A stretch of DNA of 28,519 nucleotides from Gnetum montanum (taxonomy: Eukaryota > Streptophyta > Gnetopsida > Gnetales > Gnetaceae): NCBI GenBank assembly GCA_015680685.1, contig MNCI01011450.1:108442-136960 (forward strand), written 5' to 3'. A program made the position numbers and the translations under genes. The stretch's first letter is position 1. Every line of letters starts with the position of its first letter. A model generated the notes under the pieces. It had not been told where the DNA came from. It searched no databases and saw only the letters and a list, made by a program, of their open reading frames with translations. This document shows positions 1 through 10,015 of this stretch, piece after piece.

Positions 1-961
1 CTCTTTTTGAGAGAAATCATGGTTGGGACATTTATGTAGTAGTGAATAGAATCTATCCAATGCCACATCCAAGGGTTCATGATTTTCTTGCTTCCACCCT
101 TGGATTTGTTTTCTTAGGTTGGACACTCACATAGGTTTGGTATTTTTCATTGAAAAGCTCCAGCATTGTGGACCATCAATGGATTGAATTTGGTTCCAAT
201 GATCTATACCAACTTTCAATTTCATCTACTAGTATCCTAGGAAAGAGCTTGAGCTTTTGCCACTTACATTCAATATTTTGCAAGGCACAAGCATCATGGA
301 AGGCTTGTAAGTGATGTTGTGGATTAGAATTATAGCCACCCCTAAGTTTAGGAATGTTGTCCATATCAAGCCATTGGATGCAGATGTCCCTTTAATGCCT
401 TTGGAATATTTGAATTACCTTCCTAATCTATGTCAAGCACCTAGTAGCTAACAAGGGTTCATCTGTACTAGACACATCATGGTGATAATCTATATTTCTA
501 TTCATCTGATTGTGATGATCTTGTCTATGCTCATTTTGATGTCTTTGATTTTGCCCTTGGGATCGATTTCTATCTTTATCTTGATCCCATAGTGAAGCTC
601 TATTTCTATACCTACATTCATCTTTGTTAGAACTAGACATTGAAGAGGAAGAGGAAGATGAGAAACTAGGAGAATCGTCATGGCTCCTATAGTTCTCCCC
701 ATGGTCCCTTGATTTATCTTTTCTAGGTTTAGAGGAGGTCCTAGGCATTGAGGCCCTCCTTATTGTAGAACCTACTCCATCTCCTCTAGAATTGTTTGCC
801 TTAGGTGAGCATAGTACTTGAGTGTAGTAAGAGTGGAAATAAACATATGAAACCCCTAGTTGAGGTTGTTCATCCCAATTCTCTTCAGTGTAGATCCTAT
901 TAGTTCTCTAATAAATGTTCTCATCATATGATGTGTTATTGGTCCTATGTGAAGAAGACAT
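1..961 (-). pseudogene. Broken gag-like polyprotein, left element
   Basis: The frame opens at an ATG at 961 (MSSSH) and meets TAG at codon 18, then stays largely open. It shows a Ser/Arg/Lys-rich stretch (about 428-748, with a seven-serine run and many charged residues) and then the gag core motif around 176-364 (GGY, HHLQAFHDA, WQKLKLFPR, WYRSL). After that core a TGA sits just before a conserved WSTMLELF segment. The charge-rich linker followed by W/F-rich helices fits plant retrotransposon gag (PF03732-like). It is inactive as seen. Ty3-gypsy origin is inferred from the motifs and PBS, not from a pol gene. Confidence 0.75.
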
Positions 962-1072
962 GGTTTCAACGTGTGTGACTTAACATAAAATATTAATATT
1001 TTTTAAAAGATAAATCATTGGTACTTTTACAACGATCATGTATAATATAACTAATTTAGATAACTAACACCA

Positions 1073-1091
1073 TCCTTAGCAACAGCACTAA
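1073..1091 (-). other. Primer-binding site, decayed, tRNA-Asp type
   Basis: Directly adjacent to the LTR end, the minus strand reads TTAGTGCTGTTGCTAAGGA. It resembles the TGGCGCCGTTGCCGGGGA type of PBS known from plant Athila/Tat Ty3-gypsy elements, which is complementary to the 3' end of tRNA-Asp. The differences are C-to-T and G-to-A transitions, as expected from decay of methylated cytosines. Confidence 0.65.
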
Positions 1092-1994
1092 TGATGAACA
1101 GCATGTACCCCCTATGCCCAACCATATGAATCACAAGCATTCACACATGATCTGATTGAATTTTATGGATGAGATTATTTGTAGCATCTATATTGTTATG
1201 CCTTAATTATAGTTTGCTATCTTCCCACTTGGACTAATGGTAGATTTATCACGTATGGTTTAGTCCAAAGTGAGGCATATGATATTGATGTTGTTTTGGC
1301 CTTATGCTATTCCTAATGATAATAAAGAAATCAATTATTTAACTAATTAACAATGAAAAGTAAAGTCTAAACTAGCCTACGGGCAACGAGTGTCCATTCC
1401 CAGCTTGTCGTACACATCTTAAACCCATGTATCCACTATTGGGATTACTAAGTGCTATGCTACTGGGCAAACCAAGTAATAACACTGTTGGGATTACTAA
1501 GAGAATACATGTTTATACTCAAAACTAGTCGTGCTCATTTCACCAATTCATTAATATGTATGAAAACATAAATATTAACTAAGTACATGAAAAGTAAATC
1601 TAATCTAAGTCAAAGTGCTACAATGAATAAGAATCAATCTCGATCTTATTGTTGTTCATGGAATGTACCTAGGTACATTGCCACTCGAATAAGATACTGT
1701 ACAATTGACTTAGATCCACACTATGAGCACTAATTGATTGTTCCCTAAGACTATGAAATAAAACTGCAAGAGTTCAACTACTCTATTGACAAAATAATGC
1801 CAAAAAATGGTGGGAGCATGTGTATTTATAGGAAAAAACAAACACTATGTTGATGGGGCCATGTCAACACATAAAATCATGCATCGATGGGGCCATGTTG
1901 ATGCAACTACATCAAAGCAACTATGTCGAGGTAGCTACATCAAAGAGGCTACATTAAGGAGGTTGTGTCGATGCAACCAACTGATGCTTCATCA
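1092..1994 (-). repeat. LTR of the left (minus-strand) retrotransposon
   Basis: About 903 bp. On the minus strand it begins TGATGAAGCATCAG and ends GTTCATCA, giving TG..CA ends with a 6-bp terminal inverted repeat. A TATAAATA box lies at 1830-1823. Downstream of it the sequence parallels the LTRs at 2011 and 7401, including the conserved stretch around 'cctcactttggactaaacc' and the terminal 'gtgaatgcttgtgattcatatgg' region. Its U3 (about 1840-1990) is built from many imperfect GATGTAG / CATCGACAT-like short repeats that the other LTRs share only loosely. Whether the LTR starts exactly at 1994 rests on the TGATGA match. Confidence 0.8.
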
Positions 1995-2010
1995 GAATTG
2001 GTATTGCAAG

Positions 2011-2879
2011 TGATGAAACATGTTTTTTCATTTACTCCAATGTTGAGTATCTGATGTCAAAGCCTCGATGTCAGGCATCCAATGTCAAGGACAAGATGCA
2101 ATGTCAAGTATTCAACATTGAAGCCCAGATGCAATGTTAGATATTTGATGTTGAGGGGTATATGTCAACCTATAAATATAGCACTTGGGCTCATGATTTT
2201 CATATCTATTTTTGTCATAGTTAGTGAAGCTCTTACAATTTTTTTCCTTCAGAGTTAAAATATTTTCTGAGTACCTGCAGTAGGAGTCTAAGTATGTACG
2301 GATCTTTGTTCAAACACTAATGTACCTAAGCACAGCAGTGTGATGGGAATAAAAATGAACTCTATTGATAATCCTTGCAGCACTGAGAATAGATTAATGT
2401 TTCCTTTAATGCACTTTACTTTAATGCATTTAAATTAAGCACTTAATTTCAAGTTGTTAATGAACATAAGAATGACCACTTCGAGCATACATATAGTGCT
2501 TGGTAACCCAGCAATGCTTAACATCTTGTAGCCTAGTAGTGCTATTTGTGTTCGAAATGTGTTCAAGAAAGTGGGACGGGTACCTGTGTTAGGCTAGCTA
2601 AGCTAGTTTAGATCTTAGTTTCCACTATTCATTAGCTTAGTTAATTTATCTCTTTATCATCATTAGGAGTAGCATAAAATTAGACAACACCATATGCCTC
2701 ATTCTGGACTAAACCATACATGAAAAAGCTAGCACTAGTTCAATGGGAAGACAACGAACTGCAATCAAGGCATAGTAATCTAGATACCACAACTAGTCCC
2801 ATCCACAGAATTTGACCAAATTATGTGTGAACGCTTGTGATTCATATGGCTGGGTGTAGAGGTACCTCATCATTCATCA
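2011..2879 (+). repeat. 5' LTR of the complete element
   Basis: 869 bp with TGATGA..TCATCA ends. The U3 of about 160 bp holds repeated GATGTC/AATGTC motifs, then TATAAATA at 2171-2178, then a long R-U5 region. It is about 42 bp longer than the 3' LTR, the excess lying in the U3 repeats. Confidence 0.88.
2171..2178 (+). promoter_or_regulatory. LTR TATA box
   Basis: TATAAATA in the context 'acctataaatatagcacttgggc'. The same box is conserved at 7519-7526 in the 3' LTR and at 1830-1823 on the minus strand in the left element, which marks it as the element's own promoter. Confidence 0.7.
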
Positions 2880-2898
2880 TTAGCACCATTGCCGAGGA
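2880..2898 (+). other. Primer-binding site, decayed, tRNA-Asp type
   Basis: TTAGCACCATTGCCGAGGA directly follows the 5' LTR. Against the TGGCGCCGTTGCCGGGGA type of PBS, all differences are G-to-A, including both CpG sites (CG to CA). The left element's PBS has the partner changes (CG to TG) at the first CpG, so the two together support one ancestral tRNA-Asp site. Confidence 0.7.
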
Positions 2899-3006
2899 TG
2901 ATGCTAGTTATCTAGATTAGTTATATTATACATGATCAATGTAACAGTATTAATGATATATCTTTTAGAAAATATTAACTCACACACACACTATAAACCA
3001 ACAATA

Positions 3007-5342
3007 ATGTCTCCCTCACACAAAGGTGATAATGCACTATATAGTGAACAAATTCATTAGAGAACTAATGAGATATACAATGAAGAAAATTGGAGTGACC
3101 AATTTTATGCAAGGGTTTCTTATGATCATGACCACCTTGATGACACTCAGACTACATTCACCTAAGATAGACAATCTTGGAGGAGATTATGTAAATCTTG
3201 AACTAGGGGAGGCCTCAAGGCCTAAGACCTCCTTGAAACCAAGAAATGATAAATCAAGGAACCCTAAGGAATGTCATAGAAGCCATGGCAATTCTTTCAA
3301 TTCCTCATCTTCCTCTTTCCCTTCGATGTCTAGTTCTGACGAAGATGAACGTAGGTATAGGGATAAACTCCACTAAAGGGTCAGACTAAAAACTGAAATT
3401 GAACCCATGAGAAAAGTCAAGGATATCACCATGAACATAGATAGCATCATCACAACCAAATGAATAGAAATAAAAATTTCCCTTACAACTTGTTCAATGA
3501 CAATGAATCCTTGTTGACCACTAAGAGCCTAATGCATATCACAAAGGCTGTTAAGATACCTTGCAGGCATTGCAAAGAGAGTCACCTACCTAGGCTTCAT
3601 ATGAATAATATCCCTAAATTTGTAGGAGGCTACGATTTAGATCTGCAACATCATTTACAAGCCTTCCAAGATGCCTATATCTATTACAACATTGAAGATG
3701 GATGGCAAAAGCTTAAGCTCTTTCCTAGGACACTAAGTGATAAAGCTGAAATGTGGTATCGATCGTTGAGACCGAATTCAATCTGACGATGGTCCACAAT
3801 GTTGGAACTTTTCAATGAGAAATACCAAACCTATGTGAGAGTGTCCAATTTGAAGCAAGAACAACATGAACCCTTAGACATGGCCTTAAATAGATATTAT
3901 GCCTTACTAAATAGATGCCCAGGCCTTGGTTTCTCCAAGGAAAGGTAACTTTTCCACATCATAGATGGGCTTCATAATGAAACAAGGGAGACTCTTGGGA
4001 TGTATGCCCTAGGGCAATTATATGAGCTCCAAGCCCATCAGATTCAAGAGCTAATCGAGCATATGGCAAAATAAGAAGGAGAGATATGCATATGTGAAAA
4101 TGTCAAAAAAATATCAATGGGAGCCAACTCTTCAACAAAAGGAGGTCCAAATCTACGGTAAGGAGAATGTAACCACTCTCGATAAGGTGGCCTTGCAACA
4201 AACCTTGTCAATACAAAAGTCCATTGATGAACTTGAAGCAAATTTGAATGGGATGTTTAAATAGGTATGTGAAAATGTTACAACTCTCATCAAGATGGTC
4301 AAGGAGAGGATCATGCAAAATAAGCCAAGTGATCACAATCAATAGGGGATGCAAAACCAAGAAATAGTCATGAACACTTTTTGGCAAATGGGAAAAATGG
4401 CTAAGGAAAGTGAGGCTATAGAATCAACCATAGATGAAGATAATGGATGTGACATCTACATATATGATCATCCAAAGGACCATTGCCTAGTCTTTTTGCA
4501 TCTACAAGAGTATTGGGCAGCTGCCTTAAATCCAAAGTTTGTGCAAAAGAACATGCCCAGGAGATTTCCTCTCCCCGATCGTACCATCCTAGGGGGGCTT
4601 ATTACCAGCCTCAATGTGGTTATCAATCATAGTGGAAGCAACCACAGTCGTGGGGGGAGGCCACCAACAAATTAGCCCTATCCATCAAAACCACACGAAT
4701 ATTATGTTCAACACCCTATTTCTCCAACTAGTTCTACATCCTCTACTTCAAATCTCCACTACTACTCCCCGAGTACCATCAACCCATGACATCCCTAAAG
4801 GATCACCACCTCATGCCTCTTACCATCCAACCTATCCTTGATATTCTCATACTCCACCTCATTATATGCCACCCCCAAGGACACAAGGAGGTTTCACACC
4901 ACAATATTAATAAACGAATGCCACTTGTGTTGCAAATGTGCATAAACATGCTGACACTAGTGGGCCTCAATCGCAACATCGAAAATGTTCCTTCTGGAGG
5001 AAAAGTCATAAGCTAAATCAAGCCATGCATGGACCCACCACATCATCCAAACTAGCACAATGCCAATCTAGTGCACCACCTTCCTTGTCACAACCAACGT
5101 CCTCTAATCCTACACAAGGGCCACCATCCATCATTACTCCAATCCCAAATCCAAACAATGAATCTAACAATGTGAGGAGACAAATAAGTCCATGCATACC
5201 ATATCATGATCAAGGGTGCAATCGTGGGCCAGCCATCCATAATTTTAACATACCTCATACCCTGACCCACCATACATTTAACAATCAAATGTGTGACCAA
5301 CAATTTTTCTACCCAACCACCACACCACCAACAGACACCTAG
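3007..5342 (+). pseudogene. Broken gag-like polyprotein of the complete element
   Basis: It starts at ATG 3007 (MSPSHKGDN), hits TAG at codon 18 (3058-3060), and continues through several stops and frame changes. Recognisable parts are: a Ser/Lys/Arg-rich linker (about 3190-3375, ending SSSDEDERRYRDK); the gag core (about 3595-3785, HHLQAFQDA, WQKLKLFPR, MWYRSL); a TGA at 3784-3786 just before WSTMLELF; a further helical part to about 4075 (RCPGLGF, LYELQAHQIQELIEH); and a Pro/Tyr/Gln/His-rich tail (about 4560-5342) read across frames, as in the C-terminal regions of plant gag proteins. No CCHC zinc knuckle and no protease were seen. It is non-functional as it stands. The order and motifs match the minus-strand copy at 961-1. 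Confidence 0.8.
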
Positions 5343-7400
5343 TGGCTAGGGCATGAACAATTACTAATCTTTCATACATGCATGGATCCTATTTATCTAT
5401 TTATTAATCCTTGTCATGGCCAAATGTTTAGTTGTGGGGGTTACCCCCGATTCTAAGCTTTGAGATTCTTAAGTGTTTTTCACTTGTTTGTTTTACATGT
5501 TTTTTGTTTTACATCTTCTTGTTTTCATGTTATTAATCTTTTCTAATTTTTATTTTACACCATTGTTAGTACATTTGCTATTTCTTGAATATTTTACACT
5601 TTCTTTTATTTTATTTTGGTGTGATTTTTCTAACTTTTTGTTAATAAGCACTAGGTATAGTGGTAATGCATTGTTTGATGGTGGTATGTACTATTTTGTT
5701 ATTTGATTGTTAGTGTTTGGATTCTAGCTTTGAATTTTGTTACTAACAATTAGGACATGGTTCTTTTTCATGCAACAAGCAGTGAGTTCACAACATCCAC
5801 CCATTCACAAACTCTATGGTTTTCCTTGTTCTGGAAACATGCAATCCCTTTTTCATTAATGAAACTTTAACAAACTTGTAACTTTGGTAGTTTCTAGAAT
5901 TAGAAAGAATTCAAAGGTTTGAACAGGGTGTGACTTCAAGGGGATTCGATATTCTTTGTGCTTTTCTATTTGCCTGGGTGCATGTGTGTTTTCATGGATT
6001 TCTTACTCTTCCGTGTCGACCAATAAAAGAAAGTTGAATAAGTCTTTGCATGGTGTGGTTCTTATCAAAAAAAATGAACAAACACAGTGGGAATTTAAAG
6101 CACACCTTAGACAAAATAAATGCATGCATCTTTGCATAGTGTAGTTCCCATTACAAAAAAAAAGATGAAAATTCAAAGCACACCCCTTAGAAAAAATAAA
6201 TGGGCTATAAGTACTAGTTATGGGATTAGAAAGACATGTTACCCATGCTTGAAGGTCCCCTCTAACTAAGGCCCTTCCTCACTTCCTACTTCTCTTTTCT
6301 TCTTTAATAAGAAATGGTGGTTGTTTTGTGGATGTACTCTTGTGTCTCAGGGGGATGGACTGGTCTTAGAATGATGATGCGAAGTCACTGAATGTGGTTG
6401 GTTTTGGTTTGGACTAACGATGAATCATATCAAGTCATTTAACCATAAAATTCACAAGGGACTTCATCTGACCTTAATCAGGAACTCCATTCCACTCTCT
6501 CTCATCCATCTATGCTTTCCATGTCTCACCTCACTGCTGGTTTCATGTTCTTGTTCGATGTCCTAGTTTAATGTGTTAAAATTCTTAGGTGGTTTCTTCC
6601 AGGTTTTTGTACTTAACCTTTTGTAACCATTAATCATCCACAAAGCCCACAAACTTTTTGGTTTGAAGTTATGTAAGGGCATAAAAGGCTTGTGCCTGCT
6701 TTGGGGAGGACCCACTTACATATGTTTTGGTTGGGTTAGTTAAGTTCTTTACCCTTAGACACTCTTATGATCAAATCTTTTTGTATACCCCATCAATGAC
6801 ATCTAATTGTGCACATCTTCACAACATTTTTCAATAAACTTTTCTTTTTTATTGTTGTGAATTCTTACACCCTCTTCAAATATTTCCTTGTGTTGAAATT
6901 TTTCAAATTTAATGGATTGCTTATCTATTTTACCCTATTTATCAACCTTCCACTAACATTACTAAAGAAATCAATCTACCATAATCACAACCTAGCTAAG
7001 TGTAACCACTAACAAGACAAGATATTTACCAACTATGTGTTACACATTACATACTAATTCATGATTTTGTTGTGATTACAATGGAAAGCATGGACTGGAA
7101 GCGGGACTATCTTCACCAAGGATGATGCAACAATACCACATGACTAGGACCATTCATGATCATTGGATCTTCTCCTTTGCTCTTCAGCTACCAAGAGGTG
7201 TTGGATGTCAATGTTATCCAGGGTGTTCCCTTCTCTTATCATGAACACCCAATTTTGTTTGTATGTCAGTCAGAGTCTATCTATTCCATCTAGTTAGTTT
7301 GTATGTTAGTCAATAATCCCATACCTACCCAATATTTTCTAAGAAACTTGTTCCTCCTCTTCTACACTTGAGGACAAGTTTTCATTTAATTGTGAGGGTA
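5343..7400 (+). other. Non-coding internal region of the element, ending in a polypurine-like tract
   Basis: AT-rich with only short spurious frames. It holds a perfect GGGGG-tta-CCCCC inverted repeat at 5436-5448 within 'gttgtgggggttacccccgatt', where the 'tagTgtGGGGG' context recalls the start of the 3' non-coding region in Athila/Tat-type elements. It also holds an imperfect tandem duplication at 6043-6204, a GAGGACAAG box at about 7371, and GTGAGGGTA against the 3' LTR as the probable plus-strand primer. An autonomous relative would carry pol in this interval or before it. Confidence 0.6.
6043..6204 (+). repeat. Imperfect tandem duplication, ~86-bp period
   Basis: Two units start 'tctttgcat' at 6043 and 6129. 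Both contain a poly-A run, 'aaagcacacc' and end with '(a)aaataaatg'. The second unit is shorter and diverged. It lies inside the element's non-coding region. Confidence 0.65.
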
Positions 7401-8227
7401 TGATGAAACACATTTTTTAATCTGCTTTGATGTTAGGTATCTAATGTCGGGGACAAGATTTGACGTTGGGTATCTAATGTCGAAGCCCAAATGCAATGTT
7501 GGGGGCTATACGCCAGCCTATAAATATAGCACTTGGGCTTACGATTTTCATATAAATTTTGTCATAGTTAGCGAAGCTCTTGTAGTTTGTTTCCTCCAAC
7601 GTTAGAATATTTTCTAAGTGCCTTCAACAGGAGTCTGAGTTTGTAGGGATCTTTGTTTAAACATTGATGTACCTGACCACAGTAGTGTGACAGGAATAAA
7701 AATGAACTCTTTTAATAATCCTTGTAGCATTGAGAATAGATTAATGTTTTCTGTAATGCACTTTACTTTAATGCATTTAAATTAAGCACTTAATTTCAAG
7801 TTGTTAATGAACACAAGCATGACCACTTCAAGCATACATATAGTGCTTGGTAACCCAACAACACTTAATGTTTGGTAGCCCAGCAGCGCTATATGTGTTT
7901 AGGATGTGTTCAAGAAAGTGGGAAGGGTACTTGTGTTAGGCTAGCTAGGCTAGTTTAGATCTTATTTTTCACTATTCGTTAGCTTAGTTAATTTATCTCT
8001 TTATCATCATTAGGAGCAGCATAAAATTAGACAACATCATATGCCTCACTCTGGACTAAACCATACATGACAAAGCTAGCACTAGTCCAAGTGGGAAGAC
8101 AACAAATTGCTATTAAGGCATAGCAATTTAGATACCACAACTAGTCCTATCCATAAAATTTGATCAGATCATGTGTGAATGCTTGTGATTCGTATGGTTG
8201 GACGTAAGGGTACCTCGTCGCTCATCA
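7401..8227 (+). repeat. 3' LTR of the complete element
   Basis: 827 bp with TGATGAAACA..TCATCA ends and a TATA box at 7519-7526. It aligns end to end with the 5' LTR except for the shorter U3. Shared invariant blocks include 'atgcactttactttaatgc' and 'cacttaatttcaagttg'. Confidence 0.88.
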
Positions 8228-8403
8228 ACAAGCAAGTAGAAAGATTTACCTACAACCAATTACATATTACAATCTTCCTAATCCTTGTAATTTTTGTCAT
8301 CATGAAGGAAATTTGTTTCATGAGAAAAAACAATTTAAGATAATTTGAAAAAACTACCAATAAATAAAGATATAGCTTTTCATAGTGGCGAATAGTGAAA
8401 AAG

Positions 8404-8460
8404 AACTCATGTAGTGAACCCCATTTTGTTGGAATAAGGCTAGGATGATGATGATGAAGG
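8404..8460 (+). mobile_element. 5'-truncated LINE tail, probably RTE clade
   Basis: The sequence 'catgtagtgaaccccattt ... AAGGCTAGGATGATGATG' is the kind of 3' terminus found on plant RTE-type LINEs: a CATGTAG..CCCCA..TTGG..ATAAGGCTAGG block followed by (GAT)n. No upstream reverse transcriptase is present, so it is a short 5' truncation. A second copy lies at 22903-22977 on the other strand. Clade assignment is from memory of the consensus. Confidence 0.5.
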
Positions 8461-9860
8461 ACATTTGTTTAATGTTTGTCTTTTGGAAAAAAGATGTTGA
8501 GGAAAAAAAAACATGTTAACGTCAAGGAAAAGAAAAAATGTCTTGAAAGATAAAAACTTCTATGAATTGTTTTACTTTTACTATAAGAAGTATTAATTAG
8601 TGTAGACAAATAGCATGTAAGGAAAAATTTTCATTATGTAAGAAGATTACTGTCTATCCAAAGATGAAATCTTCTGTTGACAAGTTAGCTTTAGAAGATG
8701 CCAAAGAGACTTGAACTAAGGTTAATTGTGATAGACATTATGTGCTAGTATTTACTTTTTTGTATCTTCATCTCCTACAAAAGTTTGTATTTCACCAAAG
8801 CTTTCTATTGCTATTTTAAGTTTAAGCACACATATTGAAAATGATGTAAATGTTGTTAAAACTAAGGTACCCTCCCTACTAACTATTAATTTTCCTCTCT
8901 AGTGTTTTCCAAACATCTATTCATTTGAGTAGACATCCCTAAAATTAGAAAGTTATTCCTTTCCATATTGTTTTTATAGCTTTCTATTTAGTGATTAAGC
9001 ATGTGATTAATCCCTAAATCCCAACACCTTCCCCCATCCCCACCCCTAAAATAAATAATTAAATAAATAAAAATAAAAATATAAAATTCAATTTCATACT
9101 TTGTTATATGATTCAAAATGTAATTCACCAATTTCAAGTCATAATCAATGGGCAACACCTTAGGAATGAGGAAGGTTGTCAAATTGAAACTAAGGCATAA
9201 ATAATTTATCTTCTACCCTAGAGGGCACTTCTAAATAAAGGCAACACTTAATCCTTTTCTTACCCTAAGAGTGAAGGTTTTTCAGGGTTGGTTGTAAGGA
9301 TGAAAACCTAAAAATACATCCCCAAACCTATTGAACATCTTCTTTAGATTCTCTCTTTGGTGATTTAATGTATTCTTAATTTTTAAAATATTAGTATTTA
9401 TTTTTTTGAAGGTCTAAGAGCCCTCCACCCAAAGAAAAAGCAATTTAAACATGTGTAACCCAAAAAAATTATAGGTAACATAATACATTATAATAAATAT
9501 AGAGGAATATAACATATTGTTTTGGAGGGGGAAGGTGGGTTGTCAGAACTAGAATTAGATGACTATACACACCCCATGACATAAAGCCAACACAAACTTT
9601 CATTAACAAAGTGTGAGAGGTGTTGGAACCTGAAAAGATAATTATAAGTACACCCTAAGAACAACAGCACAAAGAAATATAATAACGTCCACCCTCAAAA
9701 TATTTTTTCCCTAAAATGATATCTATTCATGACAAACATAGATGAACTAGTAATAAAAAAATGATTAATAATGAGAGGAAAGATAGTTAATCTAAAAAAA
9801 GGTTTATTAAACCCACTCCAAGATAATTACTTAAACAGGTTAGACTTTTGTTAATCTACT
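8461..9860. other. AT-rich intergenic DNA, nothing recognised
   Basis: No coding frame, RNA gene or clear repeat. There are simple A/T runs, for example around 9049-9085 (aataaataaataaaaat-like). Confidence 0.6.
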
Positions 9861-9912
9861 GGTTCCCATAAAACCCCACTTTCATCGATTCTCATAAAAT
9901 CCGACTCTCGGT
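9861..9912 (+). repeat. 26-bp tandem repeat, two units, upstream of the TAF11 locus
   Basis: Units 9861-9886 and 9887-9912 share 'g(g/a)tt(c)tCATAAAA(t)cC(g)ACT(c)tc', followed by a partial third 'gattcatg'. It lies 100-150 bp upstream of the suspected first exon of TAF11, so it could be promoter DNA. No regulatory role is shown. Confidence 0.5.
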
Positions 9913-10015
9913 GATTCATGTATCCTTGGGGTAAGCATTTGGTTTTTTAAAAAGAAATTTCCGACTGCAAAACTAAGCTTTCTCTAAAAAAAATAAAAAT
10001 AAACATTCTCATTAT

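Larger units (their letters stand above)
1..1994 (-). mobile_element. 5' part of an LTR retrotransposon (gag-carrying), cut by window start
   Basis: Read on the minus strand this stretch has the layout LTR (1994 to 1092), primer-binding site (1091 to 1073), short leader, then a gag-like reading frame from an ATG at 961 running off the window. It aligns throughout with the complete plus-strand element at 2011-8227: the same TGATGA/TCATCA LTR termini, TATAAATA promoter, PBS position, gag start and gag motifs. The two are relatives, not a duplication, since their U3 parts differ strongly. The 3' part lies outside the window, so pol content and target duplication cannot be judged. Confidence 0.85.
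2011..8227 (+). mobile_element. Complete non-autonomous, gag-only LTR retrotransposon (TR-GAG-like)
   Basis: 6217 bp bounded by two related LTRs (2011-2879 and 7401-8227), both starting TGATGAAACA and ending TCATCA. A tRNA-Asp-type PBS follows the 5' LTR, and a purine-rich GTGAGGGTA precedes the 3' LTR, after a GAGGACAAG box at about 7371 of the kind often seen near the 3' end of plant gypsy elements. The flanks are gcaag (2006-2010) and acaag (8228-8232), an imperfect 5-bp target duplication. Inside there is a decayed gag-like region (3007-5342) and about 2 kb of non-coding DNA. I found no protease, reverse transcriptase, RNase H or integrase motif in any frame. The LTRs differ at many sites (roughly a tenth by eye), so the insertion is old. 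It would have needed proteins from an autonomous relative to move. Confidence 0.85.

Noticed and set aside
4044-4241. Minus-strand 65-codon open frame
   Set aside because: Lies opposite the gag-like region of the plus element, with no motif; a shadow frame.
5473-5706. 77-codon frame with a hydrophobic composition
   Set aside because: T-rich DNA gives Phe/Leu runs by composition; it lies in the element's non-coding interval and has no homologue I recognise.
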